Assembly: GCF_000721175.1 (NCBI RefSeq) | Contig: NZ_JOEZ01000020.1 | Span: 41,668 to 105,667, forward strand | Direction of reading: 5' to 3' | Source: Streptomyces anulatus | GTDB lineage: Bacteria > Actinomycetota > Actinomycetes > Streptomycetales > Streptomycetaceae | DNA: 64,000 nucleotides | Shown here: positions 15,753 to 24,193 of the stretch, in pieces | How positions within the stretch are numbered: position 1 is the first letter of the stretch | Layout of the letters: each line of letters begins with the position of its first letter | Translations under genes and position numbers: made by a program | Notes under the pieces: model-generated | The model's input: the letters and a program-made list of their open reading frames with translations, nothing else | What the model was told of the DNA's origin: nothing | Database searches by the model: none

Positions 15753-16163
15753 ATGAAACAGGCCCCGGACGGGACCTTCACCATCAGCAAGCGATTCGCT
15801 TTCGACGCTGCGCACCAGCTCACCAGCCTCGGGCCGGACCACGTGTGCGCCCGCCTGCACGGGCACGGCTACCGCGTCGAAGCGGTCCTGTCCTGCACCG
15901 AGGACGAACTCGTACCACCGGGATTCGTCGTCGACTTCAAGGACCTCGAGCCGCTCGCGCGGTACATCAAGGACACGCTCGACCACCGAAACCTGAACGA
16001 GGTGCTCGACTTCGAGCCGACCTCGGAACTGCTCGCCCGCCATCTCGCCCACTGGTTCCTCACCCACTTCACCCCCGCCGTCGCGGAGCGGTTGATCCAG
16101 ATGCGCGTCAGCGAGACCGAGAAGACCTGGGCCACCTACACCCCGAACCGGAGGACGGCGTGA
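15753..16163 (+). CDS. queD: 6-carboxy-tetrahydropterin synthase QueD
   Basis: A 136-aa protein of the QueD/PTPS family. QueD converts 7,8-dihydroneopterin triphosphate to 6-carboxy-5,6,7,8-tetrahydropterin in 7-deazaguanine synthesis. Zinc ligands are His21 (FDAAHQL), His36 and His38 (LHGHGY), and Cys32 is the expected catalytic thiol. SETEKTW near the C-terminus holds the pterin-anchoring Glu. GGAGG precedes the ATG. The gene overlaps queE as GTGA. With folE (20120) and queE it completes the route from GTP to CDG. Confidence 0.93.
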   Translation: MKQAPDGTFTISKRFAFDAAHQLTSLGPDHVCARLHGHGYRVEAVLSCTEDELVPPGFVVDFKDLEPLARYIKDTLDHRNLNEVLDFEPTSELLARHLAHWFLTHFTPAVAERLIQMRVSETEKTWATYTPNRRTA

Positions 16164-16891
16164 CTGCCAACCTGCTGCTGGACACGGACCACGAGTTCGA
16201 GCTGATCATCGCCTACACCTTCGGCGACACCCAGCCCACCTTCCAGGGCGAGGGCCCGAGCGCCGGCACGCCCGCCGTCTTCATCCGCCTGTCGCGCTGC
16301 AACCTCACCTGTGGCTACTGCGACACCAAGGAGACCTGGGACTGGGCCAACTACGACATCAAGAAGGAGTCCCACAAGCGCACCGTCGACGACCTCGCTG
16401 CCTGGGCCCTCGCTCAGGATGTCGAGCTGGTCGTGATCACCGGCGGCGAACCGCTGCTGCAGCAGAAGAAGCTCGTCCCCCTCGTCCAGCGCCTCCTCGC
16501 CGGCGGCAAGCGCATCGAGTTCGAGACGAACGGGACCATCGCCCCCCTCCCGGAACTCCTTATCGACGGCGTGCAGTTCAACGTCTCGCCCAAGCTCGCC
16601 AACTCCGACGTCGCCGAGCACAAGCGCATCGTCCCGGTGGCACTGCGCGCCTTCGCCGCGAGCGGTCAGGCGATCTTCAAGTTCGTCACCCGCACCGTCG
16701 ACGAGCTCGACGAGATCGCCTCCTACGCCGAGCAGTTCGGGCTCGCCCCGATCTATGTCATGCCGGAGGGCACCACCGCGGAGGGGCTCGTGGCCACGAC
16801 CCGTCTGCTGGCCGACCACGTCCCCGCCCGCGGCTGGCACTTCACCCAGCGGATGCACATCTTCGCCTTCGGCGACAAGCGCGCCCGCTGA
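16160..16891 (+). CDS. queE: 7-carboxy-7-deazaguanine synthase QueE (radical SAM)
   Basis: A 243-aa radical SAM enzyme. TFQGEGPSAGTPAVFIRL is followed by CNLTCGYCD (Cys47, Cys51, Cys54; CX3CX2C), KETWDW, and VVITGGEPLLQ (the SAM-binding GGE). The family contracts carboxytetrahydropterin to 7-carboxy-7-deazaguanine. The GTG overlaps the queD stop. No QueC (CDG to preQ0) gene follows here or elsewhere in the window, so CDG may be the branch point used by the downstream enzymes. Confidence 0.93.
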   Translation: MTANLLLDTDHEFELIIAYTFGDTQPTFQGEGPSAGTPAVFIRLSRCNLTCGYCDTKETWDWANYDIKKESHKRTVDDLAAWALAQDVELVVITGGEPLLQQKKLVPLVQRLLAGGKRIEFETNGTIAPLPELLIDGVQFNVSPKLANSDVAEHKRIVPVALRAFAASGQAIFKFVTRTVDELDEIASYAEQFGLAPIYVMPEGTTAEGLVATTRLLADHVPARGWHFTQRMHIFAFGDKRAR

Positions 16892-16922
16892 CCCGACTGC
16901 CTTCCCCCTTCGGAGGACTCAC

Positions 16923-17498
16923 GTGACCCAGCCCCTCACCCGTACCGAGAGTGCGCCCGTGCAGCGCGTCTTCGAGCACAAACGCATCTGGAACCTGGAC
17001 CAGGAGGCCTTCCAGACGGCCGCCGCTCTGATCGCCGCCCACGAGCCCCGCCCCGACGCCGTGATTGGCATCGCCCGCGGCGGCGTCCCGCTCGCCCGGG
17101 AACTGGCGACGCACTTCGGCGTCGAGGCCATCGAGATCACCGCCCGGCACAACACCACCGACGACCTCTACCTGGAGGCCACCGGCCGCGTGCAGCTGTC
17201 CACCACGACCGCCGATGCCCTCGGCCGACTGGCGTCCGGGCAGCGGCTCCTGGTCGCCGACGACATTTGCGGCACCGGCGCCACCTTCAAGGCCGTCCTG
17301 CCCTTCCTCACCGAGCGCCTCGCCCCCGGCCAGCTGCGCAGCGCTGTGCTGTGCCGCAGCCGGGCGGCCGACTTCACTCCCGACACCTGGGTGTGGGACA
17401 CCCTCGACTGGGTCCTCTTCCCCTGGAACGAGCCGACCGACCAGCACACCGAAGACCTTGCGGCGCCCGCCGCCGTGCGGACGAAGGAGTCGCTGTGA
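16923..17498 (+). CDS. Phosphoribosyltransferase
   Basis: A 191-aa type I phosphoribosyltransferase. IGIARGGVPLARELA is the PPi-loop region, EITARHNTTDD a probable catalytic loop, and LLVADDICGTGAT (residues 110-121) the PRPP loop. VLFPW is near the C-terminus. It resembles xanthine/guanine-type enzymes. Beside folE, queD and queE it is the natural candidate for attaching ribose-5-phosphate to the deazaguanine base. The GTG at 16923 has GGAGG upstream. It overlaps the glycosyltransferase gene as GTGA. Confidence 0.88.
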   Translation: MTQPLTRTESAPVQRVFEHKRIWNLDQEAFQTAAALIAAHEPRPDAVIGIARGGVPLARELATHFGVEAIEITARHNTTDDLYLEATGRVQLSTTTADALGRLASGQRLLVADDICGTGATFKAVLPFLTERLAPGQLRSAVLCRSRAADFTPDTWVWDTLDWVLFPWNEPTDQHTEDLAAPAAVRTKESL

Positions 17499-18607
17499 GC
17501 ACGATCGCGTTCTGCCTGCTCACCTACCGGCCCGACCACCCCTCGGGCATCGAGCGAAGCATCGCCGCCCTCGTCGAGGGCGTACGCCGGCTCGGCCACA
17601 CCCCCCTCATCCTGGCGGCCGGCCCCGCCTCGCCCAGCGACGTCGCCGAGCCGGGCATGGTCCGGTTGGACTCGGTCCGCCTCCCCCGTCCCGCCCTCAA
17701 CGACGACGTCCTGCGGGCCCTCGCCGACCCGCAGCCGGTCATCGAGGAAGTGCGCGGCATCCTCGCCCGCCACCAGGTGGACGCGGTGTGCTGGGCGGAC
17801 ACCTTGTGGGGCCTGGGCTACCTGAACCCGGTGCCGGACGGCGTCCGCTCTGCCCTCATGGTTCACAAGATCCGCCGCAGCAGCGAGGACCGCTGGCAGC
17901 AAGCCCTGGCCGCCGTCGACGTGGTGTGCCCGGCCAGCGACTACCTCGCCGCGGAAGGCGCGCAGGCCGGCCTGGACACCAGCCGTTGGGTGACCGTCCC
18001 CAACGCGCTGCTCACCGACCCCGCACCCGTGCCCGCGGACCAGCGCGAAGCGTTGCGAGCCGCCGGACCCATTCGCATCGCCTCCCGCGTGGAGCCTGCC
18101 AAGGGCCTGGCCGAGCTCCTCAAGGCCATGCCCGCCGACTGGGGGCGGCCGATTGAACTCGTACTGGCTGAAGCCGACTTCGAGTTCTTCCCCGGCATGC
18201 AGCGCGACGTCATCGCCGCCTGCAAGGAACAGCAGGCCGCCCGGCCCGAGCTGATCCGCATCCTGCCCGCGCTCGGCTGGCGCGAGGTCCCGCAGTTCCT
18301 CGCCGGAGCCGCCGCAACCGTCATTTCCTCCACCGAACCCGAAACCTTCTGCCACACCGCCGCCGAAGCCCTCTCCGTCGGCACACCCGTGATCACCTTC
18401 GACTTCGGCAACGTGCCGGGCATGGCGGGTCCCGCCGGCCGCGCCGTCCCCCTCGAGCACGGCGCGGACGCCCTGTGGAAGGCCCTGCGCGCCCTGCTGA
18501 CCAGCCACGACGACTACCGGGCCGCCAGCCAGTCCGCCCCCGACCGTGTCGCCGCCTTCAACCCGGCCGCAGCCGCCCGGACGCTGCTGGCCGCACTGCA
18601 GATCTGA
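17495..18607 (+). CDS. GT4-type glycosyltransferase
   Basis: A 370-aa GT-B fold glycosyltransferase. The N-terminal Rossmann half begins FCLLTYRPDHPSGIERSIAA; the C-terminal donor half contains ASRVEPAKGL, the EX7E motif in SSTEPETFCHTAAEALS, and GTPVITFDFG. The donor is likely a nucleotide sugar. Followed directly by a PIG-L deacetylase, the donor could be UDP-GlcNAc with deacetylation after transfer, as in MshA/MshB-type logic. GTGA overlap with the phosphoribosyltransferase supports action in the same pathway. Confidence 0.85.
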   Translation: MSTIAFCLLTYRPDHPSGIERSIAALVEGVRRLGHTPLILAAGPASPSDVAEPGMVRLDSVRLPRPALNDDVLRALADPQPVIEEVRGILARHQVDAVCWADTLWGLGYLNPVPDGVRSALMVHKIRRSSEDRWQQALAAVDVVCPASDYLAAEGAQAGLDTSRWVTVPNALLTDPAPVPADQREALRAAGPIRIASRVEPAKGLAELLKAMPADWGRPIELVLAEADFEFFPGMQRDVIAACKEQQAARPELIRILPALGWREVPQFLAGAAATVISSTEPETFCHTAAEALSVGTPVITFDFGNVPGMAGPAGRAVPLEHGADALWKALRALLTSHDDYRAASQSAPDRVAAFNPAAAARTLLAALQI

Positions 18608-18627
18608 CGCGATCAGTCTCCGCCTTG

Positions 18628-18648
18628 CCGCACGGGCGCGCCGTGCGG
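18628..18648 (+). terminator. GC-rich hairpin between glycosyltransferase and deacetylase
   Basis: CCGCACGG pairs with CCGTGCGG around a 5-nt loop. It lies in the 80-bp gap, one of the few in this cluster. There is no T-run, so it could be an attenuating or RNA-stabilising hairpin rather than a full terminator. Confidence 0.35.
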
Positions 18649-18687
18649 TCCCGTCGCTCCCTTCCCACGGACAAGAGGAGGGCCTTC

Positions 18688-19389
18688 ATGTTCGGCCTGA
18701 AACCCGGTGACCGCGCCCTCGTGGTCAGCACCCATCTCGACGACGAGACCCTCGGCCTCGGCGGCACCATCGCCAAGCTGACCGAGCACGGCGTCGACGT
18801 CGATGTCCTCGCCGTCGCCTGCACCACCGCGCCCATGTACGGCGGCAGCTCCGACGCCGGCACCCGCCGCGCCGAGTTCGACGCCGCCTGCTCCGTCCTC
18901 GGCGTCCACCAGCACCACGTGGCCTGGGTCGACACCGACCGCGCCGCCCATCCCGGAACGTACCTGCCCGAGTTGGTCGCCCTTATCGAATCCGGGCCCG
19001 GCCCGTGCCTGCACACCAGTCGGCCGCACGTCCTGTTCATCCCCACCGTCGACGCCCACCACCAGGACCACCAGGCCGTCCACACCGCCGCGCTCGCCGC
19101 GGCCCGGCCCGGCGCCGCGGACATACGGTGGATTCCGCCTCTCGTCCTCGGCTACGACGGACCCGAGGACCGGTCCTGGCGCGCCGCCGACGAACCGCGG
19201 ACCGTCGTGGTGGACACCAGCACCGCCTGGCCGACCAAGGAGAAGGCGCTGCTCTGCTACACCAGCCAGCTCCGCGAGGCCCCGCACCCGCGCAGTACCG
19301 CCAAGATCCGCGCGCTCGACGAAGCGGCTGGCGCCACGATCGGCACGGAGACCGCCGAGCGGTTCCTTCCCTACCGGATGGCCTTCTGA
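18688..19389 (+). CDS. PIG-L family N-acetylglucosaminyl deacetylase
   Basis: A 233-aa LmbE/PIG-L zinc amidohydrolase. THLDDETLGLGG gives the (H/A)PDDE-type metal motif with Leu in place of Pro. DAHHQDHQAVH provides the second HxDH-type motif. The family deacetylates N-acetylglucosamine conjugates. Placement right after a glycosyltransferase argues for de-N-acetylation of an amino-sugar intermediate, exposing an amine. The ATG follows GAGGAGGG. The stop and the next ATG overlap as TGATG. Confidence 0.88.
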   Translation: MFGLKPGDRALVVSTHLDDETLGLGGTIAKLTEHGVDVDVLAVACTTAPMYGGSSDAGTRRAEFDAACSVLGVHQHHVAWVDTDRAAHPGTYLPELVALIESGPGPCLHTSRPHVLFIPTVDAHHQDHQAVHTAALAAARPGAADIRWIPPLVLGYDGPEDRSWRAADEPRTVVVDTSTAWPTKEKALLCYTSQLREAPHPRSTAKIRALDEAAGATIGTETAERFLPYRMAF

Positions 19390-20123
19390 TGACCGCCCGC
19401 ACCGACGTACTGGTCGCCCACCAGCCCGCGTACCTTCCGTGGCCCGGTTACTTCTCCCGCCTGCTCGACGTCGACCGGCTCATCCTGCTCGACCACGTGC
19501 AGTACACCGAGCGCGGCTGGCAGAACCGCAACTTCGTCCGCAATGCCCGCGGTGAGCGGGTGCGCCTCACGGTGCCGGTCACGGGCCGGTTCGGGCAGCC
19601 GATCCGTGCGGCCCGCATCGCCGACGACCGCTGGCGCGCCCGCCACTGGCGCACCCTCACCGAGTGCTACCAGCACGCCCGTTACTGGCCGCAGTGGGAA
19701 GGGCCGCTGCGCGCGGTCTACGGCCGCTCGTGGACGCACCTGGCCGACCTGAACCAGGAGCTGATCCGGCTCCTTCTCGACGCGTTCGGGCTGCAGATCG
19801 AACTGGTTCGCTCCTCCGCCATCACCCCTGCTGGGGCGAAGACGGACATGCTCATCGACCTGTGCAAGACCTCCGGCACCCGCGTGCTGCGGGTGGGCAC
19901 CGGCGCTGCCGAATACCTCGACGCCGGCCTCCTCGCGCAGGCCGGGATCGAGGTCGAGGTCGCCACCTACAGCAGCCCTCCGTACGACCAGGGACGCGGG
20001 CCCTTCACTCCCGGCCTCTCCGCCCTGGACCTGCTGCTGCACCAAGGGCCCCAGGCGCGCGCAGTCCTCACCGACAGCGCCCACCTGCGGCCGTGGGCCC
20101 CGGAGATGGCGGTGCTCGGATGA
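19389..20123 (+). CDS. WbqC family protein
   Basis: A 244-aa WbqC-like protein, recognised from AHQPAYLPWPGYFSRLLDVD, LLDHVQYTERGWQNRNFV and RLTVPV. WbqC proteins occur in O-antigen and natural-product sugar clusters, often linked to N-acylation of amino sugars; the biochemistry is poorly defined. Here it follows the deacetylase (TGATG junction) and precedes folE (ATGA overlap), so it may act on the amine released by the deacetylase. This is an inference from context. Confidence 0.82.
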   Translation: MTARTDVLVAHQPAYLPWPGYFSRLLDVDRLILLDHVQYTERGWQNRNFVRNARGERVRLTVPVTGRFGQPIRAARIADDRWRARHWRTLTECYQHARYWPQWEGPLRAVYGRSWTHLADLNQELIRLLLDAFGLQIELVRSSAITPAGAKTDMLIDLCKTSGTRVLRVGTGAAEYLDAGLLAQAGIEVEVATYSSPPYDQGRGPFTPGLSALDLLLHQGPQARAVLTDSAHLRPWAPEMAVLG

Positions 20124-20722
20124 CCGCCACTGACACCCGCCCCCCCACCACCGACGGCATCGACCTCGGCGAGGTCGAGGCGCTCTACCGCAAGCTCCTG
20201 GTCGCGCTCGGCCAGGACGTCGACAGCGAAGGCCTGCGCGACACCCCCGCTCGAGTCGCCCGCTTCTGGAAGGACTTCCTCCAGCACGACCCCGGCACCA
20301 CCGACACCGCCTTCACGCACCAGGAATCCGGCGGCCAGTACGTCGTCGTCAGCGGCATCCGGGCCTGGAGCCTGTGCCAGCATCATCTCCTTCCGTTCCG
20401 GCTGGACGTCCACATCGGCTACGTGCCGGCCGGGCGGGTCCTGGGCCTGTCGAAACTGCCGCGGATCGTCCAGACCTACGCCCACCGGCTGCAACTCCAA
20501 GAGGCACTGACCGCGCAGGTCGCTCACGAAGTCGCCGCGCTTTCGGGCAGCGGCGACGTCGGAGTGTGGTCGGTCGGTGAGCACCTCTGCATGGCCATGC
20601 GCGGCGTCCGCGACCAGGCCGCCCGCACGACGACAGCCTGTCTGCTCGGTCGGCTCGAGAGCGACGACCGACTCGCCGACCGGCTGCGCACCGCCGCCTT
20701 CCTCCCTCTGGGGGCGCGATGA
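20120..20722 (+). CDS. folE: GTP cyclohydrolase I FolE
   Basis: A 200-aa GTP cyclohydrolase I that opens GTP to 7,8-dihydroneopterin triphosphate. Zinc ligands Cys86 and His89 (LCQHHLLPF) and Cys157 (GEHLCMAMRGV) are present. GLSKLPRIVQTYAHRLQLQE contains the guanine-binding Glu. The usual CEHH is CQHH here. A cluster-borne copy supplies pathway substrate to QueD independently of folate metabolism. ATGA overlaps occur at both ends. Confidence 0.93.
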   Translation: MTATDTRPPTTDGIDLGEVEALYRKLLVALGQDVDSEGLRDTPARVARFWKDFLQHDPGTTDTAFTHQESGGQYVVVSGIRAWSLCQHHLLPFRLDVHIGYVPAGRVLGLSKLPRIVQTYAHRLQLQEALTAQVAHEVAALSGSGDVGVWSVGEHLCMAMRGVRDQAARTTTACLLGRLESDDRLADRLRTAAFLPLGAR

Positions 20723-21417
20723 GCAGGCAAATCGCGCTGGTGAACGTCGAGGGCACCAACGGGGTCGGCAAGACCCGACTCAGCCGCCAGGCCGCAGAGC
20801 GCCTCGGTCCCCGTTGCGTCCCGCTGGTCGAACTGCCCGACGCCCCGCCTGCCGGATTGCCCGGCCAGGTGATCGCCGCACTGCACCAGGACGGCGACCT
20901 CTTCCTGCGCACCGGCCACCCGCGCACCGAGACCCTGCTCCTCATGGGACTGCAGGTCCACCGTTTTGAGAGCCTGGGCCCGGTGACACCGGGACAGGTC
21001 GTCCTGGAAGACCGCGGCCCGCACTCCGTGGCCATCTACCAGGCCGCCGTGCTCGCCGAGACGGAACAGCACTCCGACGAACAGGCCCTGACCACCGCCT
21101 GGCACATCCTGTCGACGATCGAATCCTGGCGCCCGCAACCCACCGCCACGATCTTGCTGTTCGACGACCCTCGCCGCTGCCTCCAGCGATTCGAGCAACG
21201 CATCGGCCGCACCGCCACCGCCAGCGAGCGCTCCCTGATGGCCCGGGCCGACCGGCTCTACCGTCTGCTCGCCCACACTCAGCAGGGCCAGTACTACGTC
21301 CTCGACCGCCAACAGGTCGACGAGCCGCACGCCGTCGCCTTCATCACCGATGTGTGCCAGCGCGCCGCGGCCGCCGCCACGCCGAAAGGAGCCGTCCCGT
21401 GCCCGACCGGAACGTGA
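20719..21417 (+). CDS. Thymidylate-kinase-like nucleotide kinase
   Basis: A 232-aa P-loop kinase of the dTMP kinase/dNK-like group. EGTNGVGKTRLS (P-loop at residues 12-19) is followed by LEDRGPHSVAIYQ (DRG/DR motif) and a lid-like RRCLQRFEQRIGR segment. It is divergent from housekeeping Tmk. It could phosphorylate a deazaguanine nucleotide or another pathway nucleoside monophosphate. It overlaps folE by 4 nt and the radical SAM gene by 19 nt. Confidence 0.75.
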   Translation: MSRQIALVNVEGTNGVGKTRLSRQAAERLGPRCVPLVELPDAPPAGLPGQVIAALHQDGDLFLRTGHPRTETLLLMGLQVHRFESLGPVTPGQVVLEDRGPHSVAIYQAAVLAETEQHSDEQALTTAWHILSTIESWRPQPTATILLFDDPRRCLQRFEQRIGRTATASERSLMARADRLYRLLAHTQQGQYYVLDRQQVDEPHAVAFITDVCQRAAAAATPKGAVPCPTGT

Positions 21418-22442
21418 CCGTACTGTGGGCGCTGCGCTCATGGTGCGCCTCCCACAAGTGCCTGCCGTGCTACTTCAACTGGCCCGAGAACGCCACGCTC
21501 CAGGCCCTGCCGCGGTCCGGCGTGCTGGACCATCAGTCGCCGGACGACGTCCCCACCCAGCAACTGTTCGCCTTCGCCCGCACCCTGGGCGACTCGCCTG
21601 TCCGCCGCGTCTTCCTCGCCGGCGGCGAGCCGCTGCTGTGGGCCCCGGCCCTGAAGCTGATCGAGATCCTCAAGACCCAGAGAATCGAGGTCGTGGTGTG
21701 CACCAGCGGCCCGGCCCTGAACAAGCCGGGCATGGCCGAGCGGCTGGTCGACCTCGGCGTGGACGCGTTCTCGGTCTCGCTGGACTCCACCGACGCCGAG
21801 TACAACGACCGCTGGCGCCCGCCGCGCAAGCCCGGCTTCGGCTGGGAGGGCGTCGTCAACGGCATCCGTACCGTCCTGACGGCACGCGGTGACCGGCCGC
21901 AACCCCGAGTCGGCATCTACAGCATGATCACCAAGCTCAACCTGGACGCCATCACCACGGTGCCCCGTCTGGCCGCCGAGCTGGGCTGCGACTACTTCGT
22001 CGCCCAGCCCGTCTCGCTGCCCGCCGACCACAATCTCCACGACGAGCTCGTGCTCACCGAGACGGACATTCCGCGCCTGCGCCGGGAGTTCGGGCAGCTC
22101 TACGCCTCCGGCCTGCCGCTGACCCTGCCTTCCGTCGACTACCCCGGCCAGTTCGTCTCGGCCGTCCAAGAGTCGACCGGCCTGGTCCGCGACTGCTTCG
22201 GCGGCAACGACCTGTTCTTCGTCGAACCCGACGGCTCGGTATGGGACTGCCCCTCCGCGCTGCGCATCGCCCAGACCCCGCCCCAGCGGCGCCGCAACAT
22301 CCGGGAGACCACCGCGGCGGACGCGTTCCGCCCGGCGGGCTGCGCGGACTGCGCGCTGTTCAGCGTGGACTGCGTCAACATGTGGCCCCTCATGGGATTC
22401 GACCGTGTCGTGGACCCCGCACCCGCCGGGAGCACATCGTGA
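21399..22442 (+). CDS. Radical SAM protein with atypical CX4CX2C motif
   Basis: A 347-aa radical SAM enzyme. The cluster-binding motif reads CASHKCLPC (Cys16, Cys21, Cys24), CX4CX2C instead of CX3CX2C. It is followed by FLAGGEPLLW (GGE motif), SVSLDST, and a C-terminal Cys-rich region (VWDCPSAL, GCADCALFSVDC) that resembles a SPASM/Twitch auxiliary [4Fe-4S] domain. The substrate is unknown; C-C bond formation, epimerisation or dehydrogenation of a pathway intermediate is possible. The GTG at 21399 has GAAAGGA upstream and lies inside the kinase gene. The stop overlaps the DegT gene as GTGA. Confidence 0.85.
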   Translation: MPDRNVTVLWALRSWCASHKCLPCYFNWPENATLQALPRSGVLDHQSPDDVPTQQLFAFARTLGDSPVRRVFLAGGEPLLWAPALKLIEILKTQRIEVVVCTSGPALNKPGMAERLVDLGVDAFSVSLDSTDAEYNDRWRPPRKPGFGWEGVVNGIRTVLTARGDRPQPRVGIYSMITKLNLDAITTVPRLAAELGCDYFVAQPVSLPADHNLHDELVLTETDIPRLRREFGQLYASGLPLTLPSVDYPGQFVSAVQESTGLVRDCFGGNDLFFVEPDGSVWDCPSALRIAQTPPQRRRNIRETTAADAFRPAGCADCALFSVDCVNMWPLMGFDRVVDPAPAGSTS

Positions 22443-23539
22443 ACGCCGGAGTCGATCCCGCGCTGATGCAGGCCCTGGAACAGGTTCTGGCCCGCATGCC
22501 CGACCCGGCCGGGCGCCGCGAGGCCGAAGCGCTGGAGAGCGAACTGGCGTCCGTCTTCGGCGCGCGGCACGCCGTTGTCGTGGCCTCGGGCACTTCGGCG
22601 CTGCACACCGCGGTCGTGGCCTGCGGCATTGGCCCCGGCGACGAGGTCCTCATGCCTGCCACCACCGTGATCATGACCGTCGAGGCCGTCGCCGCGACGG
22701 GCGCCACGCCCGTCTTCGTCGACTCCGCCCCAGGCGGAGGCGGCATCGACCTCAAGGACCTGTCCGCCAAGAGGACCCGCGCCACACGGGCGATCCTCCC
22801 TGTCCACCTCGCCGGCCGCACCGACGGCATCCACGAACTGGCCGCGTACGCCCAGGCGACCGGACTACGCCTGATCGAGGACGCGTGCCAGGCGCAAGGC
22901 AGCCGCACCCGCGGCCGCCAGGCCGGCACGATCGGCCACATCGGCTGCTTCTCCCTCAAAGACGGAAAGATCATCTCCAGCGGAGAGGGCGGATACCTCC
23001 TCACCGACGATCCGGAACTCGCCGCGCGCGCCGCCGCCTTCCGCACCCACTGGCACACCCCGGCCCCCGAGGCTCCGGCCGGCAGCCGACTGGGGCTCGG
23101 CCTCCGGCTCGCCGAGCCGCTGGCCGCCATCGCCCGCCACCAGCTCGCCGCGTTCGATGACGCGCTCGCCCGCCGCCGACACCAATGCAGGATGCTGCAC
23201 GAACTCGTCGACGACACGCCCGGCCTCGTCCCGAACCATCCCCCGGACGAGCAGGAACCCAACGGCTACAGCGCCCTGTGGCACCTCACCCTCGACCGCC
23301 CGCGGGCGTTCAGCGCGCGCCTTGCCGAACAGGGGGTGACCAACAGCGTCGGCACCTTCGGTCTGCGCACCGCCCCCGAGCATCCGGCATGCCGCGAGCT
23401 TGGCCAGAATCCGTGTCCGAACGCGGCCCGTGCGGTAGACCGGCTCCTGGCCGTGCCCTTCACCGCCCGCATGGACGAGGAAGACCTCCACCAGATCGCG
23501 GCCACGATCCGTCGGGAGGCCGCACAGTGGACATCCTGA
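22439..23539 (+). CDS. DegT/DnrJ/EryC1/StrS aminotransferase
   Basis: A 366-aa PLP-dependent sugar aminotransferase. GTSALHTAVV is the phosphate-binding region, LIEDACQAQGS holds the PLP-pairing Asp, and FSLKDGKIISSGEGG carries the Schiff-base Lys (Lys177 by alignment with FSFYPTK). The family transaminates keto sugars in antibiotic pathways. It suggests an amino-sugar or amino-cyclitol part in the product. GTGA overlap with the radical SAM gene; the next gene starts 13 nt before its stop. Confidence 0.88.
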   Translation: MNAGVDPALMQALEQVLARMPDPAGRREAEALESELASVFGARHAVVVASGTSALHTAVVACGIGPGDEVLMPATTVIMTVEAVAATGATPVFVDSAPGGGGIDLKDLSAKRTRATRAILPVHLAGRTDGIHELAAYAQATGLRLIEDACQAQGSRTRGRQAGTIGHIGCFSLKDGKIISSGEGGYLLTDDPELAARAAAFRTHWHTPAPEAPAGSRLGLGLRLAEPLAAIARHQLAAFDDALARRRHQCRMLHELVDDTPGLVPNHPPDEQEPNGYSALWHLTLDRPRAFSARLAEQGVTNSVGTFGLRTAPEHPACRELGQNPCPNAARAVDRLLAVPFTARMDEEDLHQIAATIRREAAQWTS

Positions 23540-24192
23540 CCCGCCTGCACTGCACCTTCATCGTGATCGACTTCGAGGCCCTGACCCCCGCGGGTCGGCC
23601 CGCCGAGCCCACCGAGGTCGCTGCGATGGCGCTCGTCGTGCGGGACGGCAAGCTGGTGGAGGACGGCCGCTTCGAGTCGCTGATTCAGCCGCCGGCCGAC
23701 GTGCCGGTGACCTCCCGCGACATGAGCCACGGGATTACCGAGGCGGCGCTGCGGTCCGCCCCGACCGCTGCCGCAGTGCTCGGCGAGCTGGACGGGTTGC
23801 TGTCGACACCCCCCTACCGGCTGGTGGCGCAGCACGCTTCGACTGAGGCCGGGCTCATCGCCCGACAGGGGGAGCACTGCCCCACCCTGGCCACGACGCC
23901 GCTCGTGGACACGGTGAGGATGGCCCGGAAGACCGTCCGCGGCATGTCCTCGTACGGGCTGGACGAGCTGCTGCGCTACTACGGCATCCCCAAGCCCGTG
24001 CAGCGGCACCGGGCCATGCCGGACGTGGAGGTGACCGCCGAGGTCTTCCGGTTGCTGCTGGAGGAGGGAGCGGCCGCGGGCCACTGGTCGACGCTTCTGG
24101 AACTCGACGCGGCCGCCGGTCTTCAACCGCGTCCCAAACCGGCTGCGGAAGCCACCGTTCAGGACACGCTGTTCGGGCCCGACGGCGGGTAG
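23527..24192 (+). CDS. DEDDh-type 3'-5' exonuclease domain protein
   Basis: A 221-aa RNase T/DnaQ-like exonuclease. FIVIDFEAL supplies the first Asp/Glu pair, VAQHASTEAGLI is the second motif (ending in Glu rather than the usual Asp), and HRAMPDVEVTAEVF supplies the His and last Asp. It has no obvious place in a small-molecule pathway; it may trim or release a nucleotide substrate, or guard against misincorporated analogue. The GTG at 23527 lies within the DegT gene. It converges with the NUDIX gene. Confidence 0.8.
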   Translation: MDILTRLHCTFIVIDFEALTPAGRPAEPTEVAAMALVVRDGKLVEDGRFESLIQPPADVPVTSRDMSHGITEAALRSAPTAAAVLGELDGLLSTPPYRLVAQHASTEAGLIARQGEHCPTLATTPLVDTVRMARKTVRGMSSYGLDELLRYYGIPKPVQRHRAMPDVEVTAEVFRLLLEEGAAAGHWSTLLELDAAAGLQPRPKPAAEATVQDTLFGPDGG

Positions 24193-24193
24193 C

